Shown piece by piece: positions 12,641-23,322 of a stretch of 64,000 bases of DNA. Each line of letters begins with the position of its first letter. The stretch's first letter is position 1. Position numbers and translations under genes: made by a program. The notes below the pieces were generated by a model. That model saw only the letters and a program-made list of their open reading frames with translations, was not told the origin of the DNA and ran no database searches. The DNA lies in contig CAUYUJ010002758.1 of assembly GCA_963575745.1 (NCBI GenBank), positions 451,675 to 515,674 of the forward strand, read 5' to 3'. Source of the stretch: Prorocentrum cordatum (taxonomy: Eukaryota > Sar > Dinophyceae > Prorocentrales > Prorocentraceae).

Positions 12641-13730
12641 GCGGGCCCGATCATGCCTGTTATCGTCCAGAGGGGGAAAAACTGGTTCCTGTGAGGAGAG
12701 ATCGAGCAGGAGGCTTTGTCGTCGTGGTTGGGGGTTTCGAGAACCGATATTTGGAAGCAAGCCGGTGTTTGAGCAAAAAAACTTGGAAATAACGTAGCCG
12801 CGGTCGAGGCGCGAGCGCCAGGAACCGCTTCCATAGAGTAGCAGCAAATACGTTGTGGAAACAAATATTCGACAACGACGACGCCGACGACGACGCCGAC
12901 GGCGGCGGTGGCGATGGGCTGCGTGGCGGCGGCGGGCGCCTCGTGGTCGTCGGCGCCCTTGAGCTGATCCTCCACCTTGCGCGCCGCACCGCCTTTCACT
13001 CCTGGCCCCCTGCCATCCCTCGAGCGGTCGCCGGCCCGAATTCGCGCCGACTCCTTCGAACGGCATCGGATCCCGACCCACCCACCTACCGACACACACA
13101 CACACACCGAGACAGCAAGGGCGATGACGACGACGACAGGGACGCACAGGAGCACCACAAAAACGGCTGCGTCCTCCTCCTCCTCCTCCTCATCATCCTC
13201 CTCCTGCTGCTCCCCCTCCCTTTCCTGCTACACTCCTCCTCCCTTGCGTCCGTTGCGTTGCGTTGCGTTGCGTTGCGCCTGGGGGGGTGGAGGGTCCGTT
13301 GCGTTGCGTTGCGTTGCGCCGGGGAGGGCGCCAGCGAATGCTTCGTCAACAGCAACAACAACACCACCAACAACCACAACAACAACAATAATAATTTCAA
13401 GACTTTTCGCCCTTATATGCTAGAGTGTCCAATAACGCGTATTTCCCAAACCGTCGATACCCGCCCTTTTCGTCTTCGATCGACCCCGTTTTGGGGGGGG
13501 TTACCTTTCTTCCCTGCAGGCCGGGCCCCGGCAAGCGGCGGGGCGTCCGCGGACCGTCGGCCTGGCCAGCGGCAGCGCTGATCGGCGGGGCGGCCGCGGA
13601 CCGTCGACCCGACCCCAAGAGGGACGGACAGGGGACCGACCACGACGACGGCGACGACGACGACGACGACGTCGAAGACGACGGCGACGACGACGACGGC
13701 GACGACGAGCGAAAGCGAGAGCGAGAGAGA
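12641..13730. repeat. Low-complexity region: GAC/GCC, TCC and GCGTT repeats
   Basis: Contains GACGACGCC blocks (12,868-12,905), a CTCCTC tract (13,170-13,215), two clusters of GCGTT pentamers (about 13,248-13,278 and 13,290-13,318) separated by a G run, CAACAA motifs (about 13,350-13,390) and GACGAC repeats (13,640-13,710). No gene recognised. Confidence 0.75.
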
Positions 13731-13734
13731 ACGA

Positions 13735-13960
13735 CAGCAGGGCCACGAAGGGCACGAAGTAGGCCACGAAGGGCGACAGCGGGGACACGAAGGGAATGCG
13801 TGAGCGCGAACGAGCGGGGGCCACGAAGTGCAGATAATGCGGGGCCACAGAAGGCAACTATGGGGCCACTGAGGGTAGCAACTGGGCCACGTAGGACAAT
13901 GAGGGGGACACAAATGGCGACAGCGGGGCCACGAAGGGCATGCACATGGGGCCACAACGG
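13735..13960. repeat. GGGGCCACGAAGGGC minisatellite
   Basis: Imperfect units around GGGGCCACGAAGGGCGACAG recur roughly every 20-35 bp. The GGGGCCACGAA core resembles part of the 89/90-bp satellite unit, but the link is only suggestive. Confidence 0.65.
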
Positions 13961-13974
13961 GCGCGACTCCTGGG

Positions 13975-14265
13975 TGCCTGGGTGTCGGGAGCGCGGCGCT
14001 TGGGCAAATTGCAAGAAATTCCAACGCAAGGCCATTCTTCAGTAAGTTGCAAGCAAGTCTCCAGCGAGAGCGCGACTCCAGAACGCCGGCAGAGCGATTC
14101 CTGAATAAATTGTAAGAAAGTCCCAAGCGAGAGCGCGATTCCTGAATAAAATGCAAGGAAATCTCGGGCGGGAGCGGGAGTCCTGGCTAAATTGCTAGGA
14201 AGTCTCAAGCGGGAGCCGTTGTTGTTGTAACCCGGGGGCCAGGGGCCCAATTTGAGCAGGAAGAC
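13975..14265. repeat. Solo block of family A-like repeats
   Basis: Four ~50-bp units of AATTGCAAGAAAGTCTC followed by a GCGAGAGCGCGATTCCTG-like segment, then GTTGTTGTTGTAACC. This matches pieces of the 430-1840 satellite and, with its GGGGCCAGGGGCCCAATTTG tail, the block at 46,480-46,660. Confidence 0.65.
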
Positions 14266-14376
14266 TTTCCCTGTCAAAAAACAGGGTGCGAGCGTCGAGG
14301 GGCACACTTTGATTGAGAAAAAGCAATATGCACCGGTGGGGGGATCAACAATACTTATTCTGCAAAAATGAGAATT

Positions 14377-14377
14377 C

Positions 14378-14433
<56 letters not shown>
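14377..14433. repeat. CAA trinucleotide repeat
   Basis: About 18 CAA/ACA triplets after the sequence GAGAATT. Simple repeat only. Confidence 0.9.
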
Positions 14434-14523
14434 CCAGCACCGTGGACTCCAACTTCAGCCGCGCACCCAGGGACAGTGAATGACCGTTCGGTCCCATCAC
14501 ATTGATATTGCACAACACATAGA

Positions 14524-16075
14524 CTCTCCTTTCTAAGGAAAAGATGGAATATCATCCACCCCCCCATTTGGACTTAACGATTCACGTTTTCGTATTGAAA
14601 TTTACATATGATTCTGACCCAATGTCCGGGCTACGTGTGAACTCATACTACCCCAGCTAGGCCAGTATCGCCCCCCCTTTTTTTGCAAAAAAACTATGCG
14701 CGCACACCCGATTATCAAAAATCCAAAAAAAAAAAAAAACTTGAGAAAATAGACGGCCTGCACACACGTGCGTCGTCGCGCGCGCATGCCGAAATCCATT
14801 CTAAAAACCTTCGGCTTCGGACGGCTTCAAAAACGAATGCCCAAAAACATATGAAAACACAGGGAGTCGCAACGCGGATGACCACAAAAAACGCGCGCGC
14901 GCTCTTCCGAAGTCTTGACAAAACCATCGGTTGATCAACATGTTCAGAACATACTCTCAAACTGGTTTCGCGCGCGCATGTCGAAATCGTTCGATCGCCC
15001 TTGCGCGCGTGCCGTCGCGAAAACTCGTTTGCCAAAAAAACGGGACGAAGTGCACACGCGCGCGTCGTCGCGCGCGCATGCCGAAATCTTGTTTAAAAAC
15101 CTTCGGTTTCGGACGGGTGTCAAAATCGAATGCCCCAAAAACAAATGAAAACACAGGGAGTCGCAACGCGGATGTCCACAAAAAACGCGCGCGCGCTCTC
15201 TTCCGAAGTCTTGAGAAAACCATCGGTTGATCAACATGTTCAGAACATACTCTCAAACTGGCTTCGCGCGCGCATGTCGAAATCGTTCGATCGCCCTTGC
15301 GCGCGTGCCGTCGCGAAGACCCGTTTGCCAAAAAAACGGGACGAAGTGCACACGCGCGCGCCGTCGCGCGCGCTTGCCGAAATCCTTCAAACACCTTCGG
15401 TGTCGCAGCGGTTTCAAAACCGATTGACCAACAAAACAGCTTCTTAAAAAAAAGGCTTCGCAAAATCAGATCAGTGGTGAAAAAATCTTAAGACATCCAT
15501 GTTTTCAACATGCCCATGGAATTCTGCCAAACGGGCCTCTCGCGCCGCATGCCTCCATCATTCGCACGCCCTTGCGCGCGTGCTGGGGGGGAGGGCGATC
15601 TGTGTCAAATGACACCACGCGGGCCACTCTCGCGCGTCGGCCGCGCGCGCATGCCGAACTCGTTCCAAAACGTTCATCGCCGACGCAAGGGCGCCGTCAT
15701 CGTCGTCGGCGTCATCAGCATCAGCGCCGTCAGTGGCCGTGGTCGTCGCTGTCAGCATCGTCGACAACAGCGTTACTATCATAACCGAGTGTACCGTTGT
15801 CGACGTTGCCATGATACCGCGCCCGCCCGAGTCGCCAATTCGCACTGAAGTGCCCGCTGGGATGTGCCCAGCGGTCAGCGCCACCGCGGCTGCGTCAGTC
15901 GCGCCAAAAAGCATGCGCGCGCGTGCATGCGCAGGCTGTCGCGGCCGCAGGGATGCACCAACCAGCGCCAAGCATTCACCGCAATCGCCGCCGCACGGGG
16001 TTTGCAAACCAAGATGCGGGTGGGTAGGTGGGATGTTTTGCGCGAGCAGTGGAGTGGACAACTTCAAGCCGAGCA
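14524..16075. repeat. Composite repeat, unit 1, with ~295-bp internal repeats
   Basis: It starts with a ~165-bp leader (to about 14,690). Three internal repeats follow, in which ATGCCGAAATC or TTGCCGAAATC recurs near 14,785, 15,079 and 15,374 (spacing 294-295 bp), with GGGACGAAGTGCACACGCG, AACCATCGGTTGATCAACAT and TTGCGCGCGTGCCGTCGCGA. A short CGTCGT-rich block (about 15,680-15,800) comes next, and the unit ends with a tail at 15,999-16,072 (TTTGCAAACCAAG, GATGTTTTGCGCGAGCAGTGG). Leader, internal repeats, CGT block and tail recur in the same order in unit 2. Confidence 0.8.
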
Positions 16076-16083
16076 TTGATGAA

Positions 16084-16152
16084 TTCTCTTTTCTAAAACG
16101 AGTAGACTCTACCCCCCCCCGGACTTAACGTTTGCCCCTGGGATCGTATAAC

Positions 16153-16202
<50 letters not shown>

Positions 16203-17436
16203 CATATATATTCTGCACACTCGTCCATGCGAACTATGAAATCATATCATCCCAGCCAAACCGGTCTCCCCCTGAGGTTCCCTTGTAAAAAAAACACTAT
16301 GCGGTGACATGTTTTGCTCTTACATAAGACTTGTTCACGAATCCCTTGCAAAAAAAAAAAAAAAAAAAAACGGGACGAAGTACACACGCGCGCGTCGTCG
16401 CGCGCGCATGCCGAAATCCTTCAAAAACCTTCGGTACCGGAAGGATTTCGCAATCGAGTTTCAAAAAAACATACAAAAACACAGGGTTTCGCAACACTGA
16501 TTTGCTAAAAAAGCTTCCGCGCGAGCTTTTGCGAAATATTAAGAAAAACCAGTGGTTTTTCAAAGATTGTCACAAAATGCTACCAAACGGGCTTCGCGCG
16601 CGCGCGCATGTCGAAATCTGTCGAACGCCCTTGCGCGTGTGCCGTCGCGAGAATCCTCTGCAAAAGACTGGACGAAGTGCAGACGCGCGCGTCGTCGCGG
16701 GCGTATGCCGAAAACCTTCAAAACCCATCGGTTTCGGAAGGATTTCAAAATCGTGCGTCCAAAAAACATACAAAAACAAGGGTTTCGCAACATGGATGTT
16801 CAACAAAAGCGTGCGCGCGCGCTCTTGCGTCGTCGTCGTCGTCGTCGTCGCCGTCCTCCCTCCTCCCGCGTCGTCGTCGTCGTCGCCTACGTCGTCCTGT
16901 CTTTTCTCGTGTTCGTCGTCGTCGTCCTCTTTGGCGTCGTGGTCGTTTCCGTCGTCGTTGTCGCCGTGGTCGTCCTTCCTCCTCCTCCCACGTCGTCGTC
17001 GTCGTCCGTCGTCGGCGTCTCGTCGTCGTCCCTCCTATTTCGTCGCCGTCGTCGTCGTCGTCGTTGTCGTCGTCGTCGTCTTCCCTCCTCCCTCGTCGTT
17101 GTCGTCGTCGGCGTCGCCGTCCTTCCTCCTTCGTCGTCGTTCGCGTCGTCGCCGTCCTCCCTCCTCCCTCGTCGTTGTCGTCGTCGTTGTCGTCGTTGTC
17201 ACCGTCGTCGTCCTTCCTCCTCCCTCGTCGTCGCCTTCGTTGGCGTCGTCGTCGTCTTCGTCGTCGTCGGCGTCGGCGTCGTTATCGTCGTCGAAGCCGT
17301 CGGAGACGTCGTCGGTGTCGTCCTAGTCGTTGTCGTCGGTGTCGTCGTAGTCGGTCTGAAGAGGTTTTGCAAACCAAGCTGCGGGTGGGTGGGTGGGATG
17401 TTTGCGCGAGCAGTGGAGAGGAAAGCTTCAAGACGG
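16084..17436. repeat. Composite repeat, unit 2 (tandem duplicate of unit 1)
   Basis: The leader at 16,084-16,310 contains a TA dinucleotide tract (16,157-16,210) absent from unit 1. Internal repeats have their key motif near 16,406 and 16,704. The CGT-rich block is expanded to about 540 bp (16,815-17,355). The tail at 17,363-17,435 matches 15,999-16,072. Long Val/Ser/Arg frames across the CGT block are artefacts. Confidence 0.8.
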
Positions 17437-17444
17437 TCAAAGTG

Positions 17445-17720
17445 GACTGCACCACATAGGTTGCACCACGCCAGTTGCACCACATATACTGCGCACAACA
17501 TAGAATACACTACAGAGTTCGCATCTGACAGAATCTACAGCATAGGCTGTCCAACATCTACTGCACCACCTATGCCACACCACGTAAACTGCACAACCGA
17601 TATTGCCCCAAAAAGATGGCACTACATGTATTGCACGGCATGTACTGCAACACCTAGATTAAACACCTAGTGCACCACGTAGATCGCACCACATGTATTA
17701 ATCCGCCTGGGGTGCACAAC
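17445..17720. repeat. TGCACCACGTAGAT-type degenerate short repeats
   Basis: Imperfect 15-20 bp units such as TGCACCACATAG and TGCACCACGC recur across the stretch. No gene seen. Confidence 0.65.
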
Positions 17721-17874
17721 AAATACTGCTAGGAACAGACTGTTTGGGGTGCACGATGGCTGACATTGCATATTCTGCGTTTGCGGCTCGCGGTGCCCAT
17801 CTGTCAGGGGAACCCCTCGCCGCCCTCTGCTCGACCAGCTCCAGCATCAGCGCGCTCTGCACGGCCTTCCAGGG

Positions 17875-17948
17875 GGGGGAGAAGGAGGAGGAGGAAGAGG
17901 AAGAGGACGAGGAGGAGGAGGAGGAGGAGGAGGAGGAGGAGGAGAGCA

Positions 17949-17979
<31 letters not shown>

Positions 17980-18135
17980 GAGGAGAGGAGGAGGAGGAGG
18001 AGGAGGAGGAGGAGAGAGCAGGGGGGGAGGAGGAGGTAGGAGGAGGAGGGAGGAGGAGGAGGCGGAGGCGGAGGCGGAGGCGGAGGAGGCGGAGGAGGAG
18101 GGCAGGGGAGGCACGAGAGAGGCGGAGGCGGGCTC
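17875..18135. repeat. GGA/GAG purine tract
   Basis: About 260 bp of GGA triplets with G-run interruptions and a GGAGGC block near 18,058-18,085. Poly-Glu, poly-Arg and poly-Gly frames are not genes. Confidence 0.95.
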
Positions 18136-18170
18136 GTCGCGGCTCTGCTTCAGGGGCAGCCTGTGAAGGC

Positions 18171-18662
18171 TCAGGGGCGACCTTTGCACCACCCTGTCCT
18201 GCCAGCACCCCAAACTACTTCTCGCCCTCCTCCGAGGAGGGGAGGGGAGTGGGGAGGAAGAAGGGAGGGGGAGGGGGGGGAAGGGAGGAGAGGACAGAGA
18301 GTTGCAGGAGGGAGGGGACAGGAGACCCTGGGGACACGGCAGAACACCAGAACGACACCTTGAACACGTGCGTCGGCGTCGCGGCCGTGGTCGAGGACCG
18401 AAGTTGCCTCAGAAAGGCGTGAACTCCAAGGACTCGCCCCCTCCGCTGGGGCAGAAAATGCACCCTCCGAAATGGTAAAAGTCTCAGCGGCCACGATCGC
18501 CGTGCCCAGGCCCGCGGCAACTGCTGGAAATCGAGCCTGGGCGCGGAGGGCCGGCTCCCGCCTGGTCGGGGAGGGCACTCCTCGGCCACCCAGCATCTGC
18601 CCCATGAGAGGTCCGCACAGATCTGCACCAGGCCCGCCCACGATGGGCCCATTGTCCACCAC
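18171..18662 (-). CDS. Unrecognised open frame, doubtful
   Basis: A 163-codon ATG frame downstream (in the minus direction) of ordinary-complexity sequence. Its first ~100 residues are Gly/Ala/Pro-rich but not a simple repeat (GPIVGGPGADLCGPLMGQ near the start, then TAIVAAETFTISEGAF). The last ~50 residues run into CTCC-type low-complexity sequence, so the true end is unclear. I recognise no family, and a second frame is open over the same interval. It could be an exon of a split gene or chance in GC-rich DNA. Confidence 0.15.
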   Translation of the reverse strand: MVDNGPIVGGPGADLCGPLMGQMLGGRGVPSPTRREPALRAQARFPAVAAGLGTAIVAAETFTISEGAFSAPAEGASPWSSRLSEATSVLDHGRDADARVQGVVLVFCRVPRVSCPLPPATLCPLLPSPPSPSLLPPHSPPLLGGGREVVWGAGRTGWCKGRP

Positions 18663-19440
18663 CGCTACCTAGGCAGGAGGAGGAGGAGGAGGTCTCCCCC
18701 GTCCTACATATGGAAGCGGTGGTGTAAGAATTGCCCATCACTGAGGATGACACTCCTAAGCCGATCCAGCAGCGTCTGCCCCGTCCATGCCGGCCCGTCC
18801 ATGGCCGGAGGACGGGGCTGCCACCGCTCCTCTACTGCTGGTAAGCACGGGGCCTCGGCTCAGGCCTGCCTTGGACCCCGAAGCGGAATCAGTGCCACAC
18901 TCGTGTCAGGGCGAGGGCGAAACGAGATCCTCCTCCTCCTCCTCCTCCTCCTCCTCCTCCTCCACAACGCTCTCCTCCTGTCTGACGCATCGAATTGCAA
19001 GTGTTGCATTGCCGCGCATATCGGCTTCCGTGCTTGGACACGTAGGGAGTAGCTAGGAAACAAAAGCATGAGGTAGCCAGTGGTCGCAATCAAACTGTTG
19101 CGAAACGGCTGTGAGACTGGCCAGTATCTATGATGCAGGCGCAGCTGTCGATGTCCGTGGACACGATTACACAATTCGGAAGCACTGTTGATAGCGTCCG
19201 CGGCGACGTTCGCGGCCGCTGCAACGCACGCTACTACCCGTGTCGAGGTGCGTCGGCTGCGATGTTCCCCACTGCTTGCCTTTCCAGCCGACTGCGGCAT
19301 CGTGGGCATCCTGGCGTTGGTGTTCGATTGCACGCACACGCATGTGCGTGAGGGTGAGACTGGGAAGATGTGCTGCTCTATGCCGTGGGCTGCGCGCAGG
19401 TGCAACCGCCAAGCAGCAGCCACGGCAGCAGGCCATATAG
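18663..19440. other. Unassigned sequence with a CTC tract
   Basis: 18,928-18,963 is a (CTC)n tract. The rest has no repeat and no recognisable coding similarity. Confidence 0.4.
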
Positions 19441-19459
19441 TGGGTCAACAGCGGCACAG

Positions 19460-19882
19460 GCAGAAGAGGAAAAAACGGTATAAAAAATAAACTTTTGGCG
19501 CTCCGCGCGGATTTCTTGGATCTGCGCTGAAGCCCCATGCGGCGCCTGAGGCGCCGCCGGGGGGCGGTTTGGAAGCAACTGCTGGGAGGTCTTCGTCGGA
19601 AAGATTAAAAAGGATTAAGCCCCATTGCGGGGCTGTCACGCCAGAATGGGCTTCGGATTAAGCGGGATTAAACCGGATTCAGCGAAATTAATCGGGATTG
19701 ATTAAGCGGGATTCAGCGGGACTAAACCGGATTAAGCCGGACTAAGCCGGATTTCGGACCAGGGCAGAATCAGAATTTGACCTCCCAGGAGTTGCATCCG
19801 AAGGGGGGGGGCAGCGCGGATCCGAGAAACCCGCGCGGAGCGCATAAAGTTTACGTTTTTATGGCGTTTTCTTCTCCGAGCA
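19460..19882. mobile_element. Foldback element with GATTAAGCGG decamer core
   Basis: The left arm (19,460-19,594) and right arm (19,778-19,882) are imperfect inverted repeats. Shared segments after reversal include GCGCTCCGCGCGG, GGATCTGCGCTG against GGATCCGCGCTG, and GCAACTGCTGGGAGGTC against GCAACTCCTGGGAGGTC. The left arm carries an extra perfect hairpin at 19,539-19,557 (GCGGCGCC, loop TGA, GGCGCCGC). The core (19,595-19,777) is built of ~10-bp variants of GATTAAGCGG and GATTAAACCG. No ORF of interest. Confidence 0.7.
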
Positions 19883-19942
19883 GGGCAGGCGCTGCACGGC
19901 AAGGTGGCGGCGGCGTGCCGAAAGGGGGAAAAGTGCGCGAGG

Positions 19943-20600
19943 GGGCAGGCCTTCGAAAGAGCCCTGGGACACACAGATAATTACACGCACAAGTAACGGG
20001 ATTCCCCTTATTTCCCCATAATTCCTGGGTTTTTAGAAGCCTCCTAGATGGGGTCGGAGTAGATGGGGTCGAAGGATCGCGCCGCATCGGCGATACATCG
20101 GCGATTCATCGGCGATGCATCGGCGATGCACTGGCGATGCATCGTCGACGTCGGAAATGCATTGGCGACATCGACCTCAAGCAAATCGGGCCCTACATCG
20201 AGCCGCATCGGCGATGCATCGGCGATGTGGCGCGATCCTCCGACCCCACCTACTCCGACCCCACCTAGGAGGCCTAGAGTTTTCGTCTTGCCCCTCACTT
20301 CCAATATCTCCCCATATTTTCTGGGGCATCGACGATTCATGGTGTCTGCGTGGATTTTTCCCTCCTGAGAGCCTCCTCGCCGGGCGGCGTGGCCCCGGGC
20401 GCGCGCGCGAAGGGGCTGGCCTTCGAAGGGGCCCTGGGGCACACACAAACAAACACGCACAAATGAACGGGGCTCCCCTCGTTGGCCCAGCAGCTCCTGG
20501 GCTCTCGTCTTGCCCCCCATCTCTTCCCCTTGTCTTCCCATATCCTCTCTGGCGCTTCGACGATCCCTGGCGTCTCTTTGTCTCTGTTTCCCTCCCGAGA
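19943..20600. repeat. Two copies of a ~190-bp dispersed repeat (family J)
   Basis: The consensus starts with CTTCGAAGGGGCCCTGGG, then CACACAAACAAACACGCAC, CTGGGTTTTCGTCTTG, CCATATTTTCTGGGGCAT, and ends with TTTTTCCCTCCTGAGAGCC. Copy 1 is split into 19,943-20,033 and 20,277-20,370 by a small inverted-repeat element. Copy 2 (20,418-20,600) is uninterrupted. A third copy is at 49,610-49,780. Overlapping minus-strand frames of 150-230 codons follow the repeat and are not convincing genes. Confidence 0.75.
20034..20276. mobile_element. 243-bp inverted-repeat element inside a family J repeat
   Basis: 44-bp terminal inverted repeats (20,040-20,083 and 20,229-20,272) differ at only 3 positions. They read CCTCCTAG, then A or G, then TGGGGTCGGAGTAG and so on. 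A few more bases (TAG outermost) can be paired if a 2-nt gap is allowed. The element is flanked by a probable 7-bp target duplication, GGGTTTT on the left and GAGTTTT on the right. The unbroken copies at 20,418-20,600 and 49,610-49,780 show what the empty site looks like. The 145-bp core is made of GCGATGCATCGGCGAT-type repeats. Non-coding, so non-autonomous. Confidence 0.82.
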
Positions 20601-20721
20601 GCCTGCTCGCAGGCGCCGGCGTGGCCTCGGACGGGGCTCCGGCGGGCCCCCCTCGGAGGCCAGAGGCCCTCCGGAGCCTCCCGGCCGGGCCCGCCCCCGT
20701 CGGCCCTTCCCCCCCCACGGG

Positions 20722-20883
20722 TTAGGTCGGGCGCGCCCCCCCTGCAGGCGGATTTTGGACGAGAAATGAGAGATACCCCGAAAATGCTCAAGAGTAGCCA
20801 AAAACGGGGGGGAATTCGTCCCCAGACCATTTTCTGACTATTTTTTTTAGTTTTCCTCATGTAGAAGGACACGCCCGACTTAA
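20722..20883. mobile_element. 162-bp inverted-repeat element (MITE-like), copy 2
   Basis: Inverse-orientation copy of the element at 11,476-11,637, again exactly 162 bp. The ends are TTAGGTCGGGC and GCCCGACTTAA. Reversed, it matches copy 1 at both ends and through the TCTGGGGACGA core. A third, truncated end is at 48,697-48,739 (CAAGTCGGGCACGTCC then CTACAGAAACATATTC). Confidence 0.75.
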
Positions 20884-20907
20884 CCCAAGGGGCGAGCCAC
20901 CGAAAGG

Positions 20908-20960
20908 AGGGCAGGAAGAGGAGGAGGAGGAGGAGGAGGAGGAGGAGGAGGAGGAGGAGG
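20908..20960. repeat. GAG triplet tract
   Basis: About 17 GAG/GGA triplets. Simple repeat. Confidence 0.9.
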
Positions 20961-21398
20961 AGTCACACTCACTAAATGAGGGGAGGCAAGCGGGCACGGC
21001 GCGAGCAAGGGAAAAGAGACGAGGGCAGGCGGACACGAAGCGAAGGGGAGAGAAAACACCTGGTCTTGTCCAGCACCCCACATGCTGCTGACACTGCTAC
21101 ACATCTTAAACATATTCACTTCTCAACAAACGCCCTGCATTACTGAACAAAGGATGCAAACTACTTGCGCGGGTCTCCACCATCTGCTTGATGGAGAGAT
21201 CGCACCCTTTTCCCAACACGAGGCGAGTTAACTACACTACACACGATTCCACTTGCAAGCCCAACACTGCACTGGCCCTGGAACTATCATCAAAAAGCGG
21301 AGAGGGGGGGGCGGGGGGGAAAACAAAAAAAAAAAAAATGCGAACTGCTCCGGAAAATCACCCCTGCCCCAGGAGCCAGGAAGAAGAGGGAGAGGCCC
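20961..21398. other. Unassigned sequence
   Basis: No gene or repeat recognised apart from an A-run at about 21,326-21,339. It lies beyond the 3' end of the LINE relic. A tail on the LINE coding strand would show as T on this strand and is not seen. Confidence 0.4.
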
Positions 21399-21957
21399 TC
21401 ACAGCATCCAAGAGAAGAGGACGTTGAAGGTAGGGCTCCAGGGCATCCCCTCCCATCGCCATGCACCCCCAAGACATACTTGAATCCCCACTCGATACCT
21501 GCGAGAGGTGTTCCACGCATTGCACCAAGTTTTCATCACCACGGTGAGGACAAATGGAGGCAAGCACGCACCTATGACCCTCAAGCGAATGAGCGACAAA
21601 AACACCTGGGCATCGGTGATCCCGCTGCTCCACTTGGCGAACCTCGGGGCGATCAGGTCGCCCACAGACGCGGGCGGGTTCGCGGCAAGGAGGGCCTGCC
21701 GCGCAAGGGCCTGCAGGTTGTGAACGTCTGGGTTCCTAGGGGCCCGCGGGGTACTCTCGACAGGTGTCCATGAGATATTTGAGTATCGATGATGTGTATA
21801 ATGGGTGGTACTCGTACGTCAGAATGTGATCGCCGCCGTCCAGAACCTCCTCTAACTCCTCCCTCCAATACAGAAAGGCAGAACTACGTTTGGCCGTCCT
21901 GCATGCTGCGCCCCCCCCCATATCAAATGTTGTTGCACTGCCTGCCGCGCCCCACAT
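21399..21957 (-). pseudogene. LINE C-terminal region
   Basis: Two overlapping frames (21,736-21,957 and 21,399-21,665) continue beyond the RT thumb with non-repetitive sequence (SSAFLYWREELEEVLDGG, SILKYLMDTCREYPAGP, then DLIAPRFAKWSSGITDAQV and AWNTSRRYRVGIQVCLGG). I assign it to the element because it is collinear with the RT on the same strand and is protein-like. I recognise no zinc finger or RNase H motif. Its role in such elements is usually RNA binding. Confidence 0.5.
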
Positions 21958-23322
21958 CGGCGAGCTGATACATCAAGGCAGGAGGGCACGCATTAAATGG
22001 TCCAGCTGTCAGAAGTTGCGTCGCCACTCGCTGAGCCTCGAGCACAGCAGGAATGATGGGCCGAACCTGCGAGACAAAGTTAAGGACGGGGGAGGCGAAA
22101 GTGTTGCAGGCGAGGATGTTGAGGGAGAACGAGAACGCCATGGAGCGGATTTGCCGTGCCCTCTTTTTGAGGCTGTGGACGGGTCCTCCCCAACACTTTT
22201 CCGTGGCCCCAAATCCCAACATAGCCCCAAGATACCGAGCATCCCGAACAAGTTTGGATTTGCGAACCCGAAGCCCCCGCCGTTGGAATTCAGCCCGAAT
22301 CCAGTCAAAACAAAGCCCATTAGAGAACGCCAGGTAGGATTTCTCGGGGTGGATCAACAGCCCAGTCACGACAGCAAGATACATCAAGTCCCGAACCAGC
22401 CGAGGAGGAGCGTTGAACCGATTCGCAGACACACGGGCCACGTCATCCGCAAACCCATATAGCGAGCTTCTCGGGGGCGCTGGCATTCGGTGGGCCAGAT
22501 GACGCAGCACCGGGTCAACCACTAGAACGTAAAGCACCCCACTAAGTGGGCATCCTTGCTTGATCCCTCGGAGGATCTCGAAGCATCTACGCGAGCAGCC
22601 CCGAAAATTAATGTGGGCCCGGACATTCCTATAGAGCTGGCGGATGGCGCGCAGGATCCCCCGCGGGAGCCCCATCTTCTCAAGACGATTGAAAATGAAG
22701 CAGTGGGCGAGGGAAGGAAATTCTGCTACGACGCCGGAGAACGCCGCGCCAGCACGTTCCTGGTTCCCCAGGCCCATCCACAACATAATTTGTGACTCTA
22801 TCGAGATGACGTGGTCCATCATATTACGACCGATCAAAAAGATGCTCTGGATTCGGTCAACCGCGATGTTGGCCGAGTGAGCAACAGGGGCAGCTCGCAC
22901 AGGATATCAATTTGTTATCTGCGTTCGACAGCGCTAATGGTCGGGTTTTCCCTGTTGTCCGATATCGCCCGCAGTCGTCGTCTCGTTCGTCGTCGCGTTT
23001 GGGCAAGAACACCGCCAACGCGCAATTGACATCGTCGCCAACTTCCCCACCACCCAAGATGAACAAATAAAGCTGAAAACAGGATCTCCACGACACCCTC
23101 GCCCTCGCTCTTCCACGCATTATAAGGAACACCGTCGGCCCCAGGAGCCGAATCATGTTTCTTCCGAACAAGGTCATAGAACTGGCCCCTGGAAAGCTTC
23201 CAAATCGTCGTCTCGGCAACAGGTTTGATGAAGGCATCGAGCTCATGAGAGCACCCAGGCGCCGATGGCCACGGTTTCCCAACGCCCCCCCCCCCCCCCC
23301 CCCCCCCCCCAGTGGTCAGCAA
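21923..23322 (-). pseudogene. LINE reverse transcriptase
   Basis: The N-terminal part (22,915-23,322) shows HDSAPGADGVPYNAWKSEGE, the conserved fingers motif of non-LTR RTs. TRPLALSNADNKLI follows in a second frame. The main frame (21,923-22,900) has FLIGRNMMDHVISIES, GAAFSGVVAEFPSLAH (motif A, where the expected Asp is Gly), GIKQGCPLSGVLY (motif B, residues ~112-124), YGFADDVA (motif C, ~148-155) and a thumb region. At least two frame changes are needed to join the parts. With motif A broken, the polymerase cannot be active. Another frame (21,736-21,957) continues the C-terminal part (LYWREELEEVLDGGDHIL). Confidence 0.85.

Noticed and set aside
13086-13400. Leu-rich membrane protein from the CTCCTC tract
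   Set aside because: Caused by CTC/GAG and GCGTT simple repeats.
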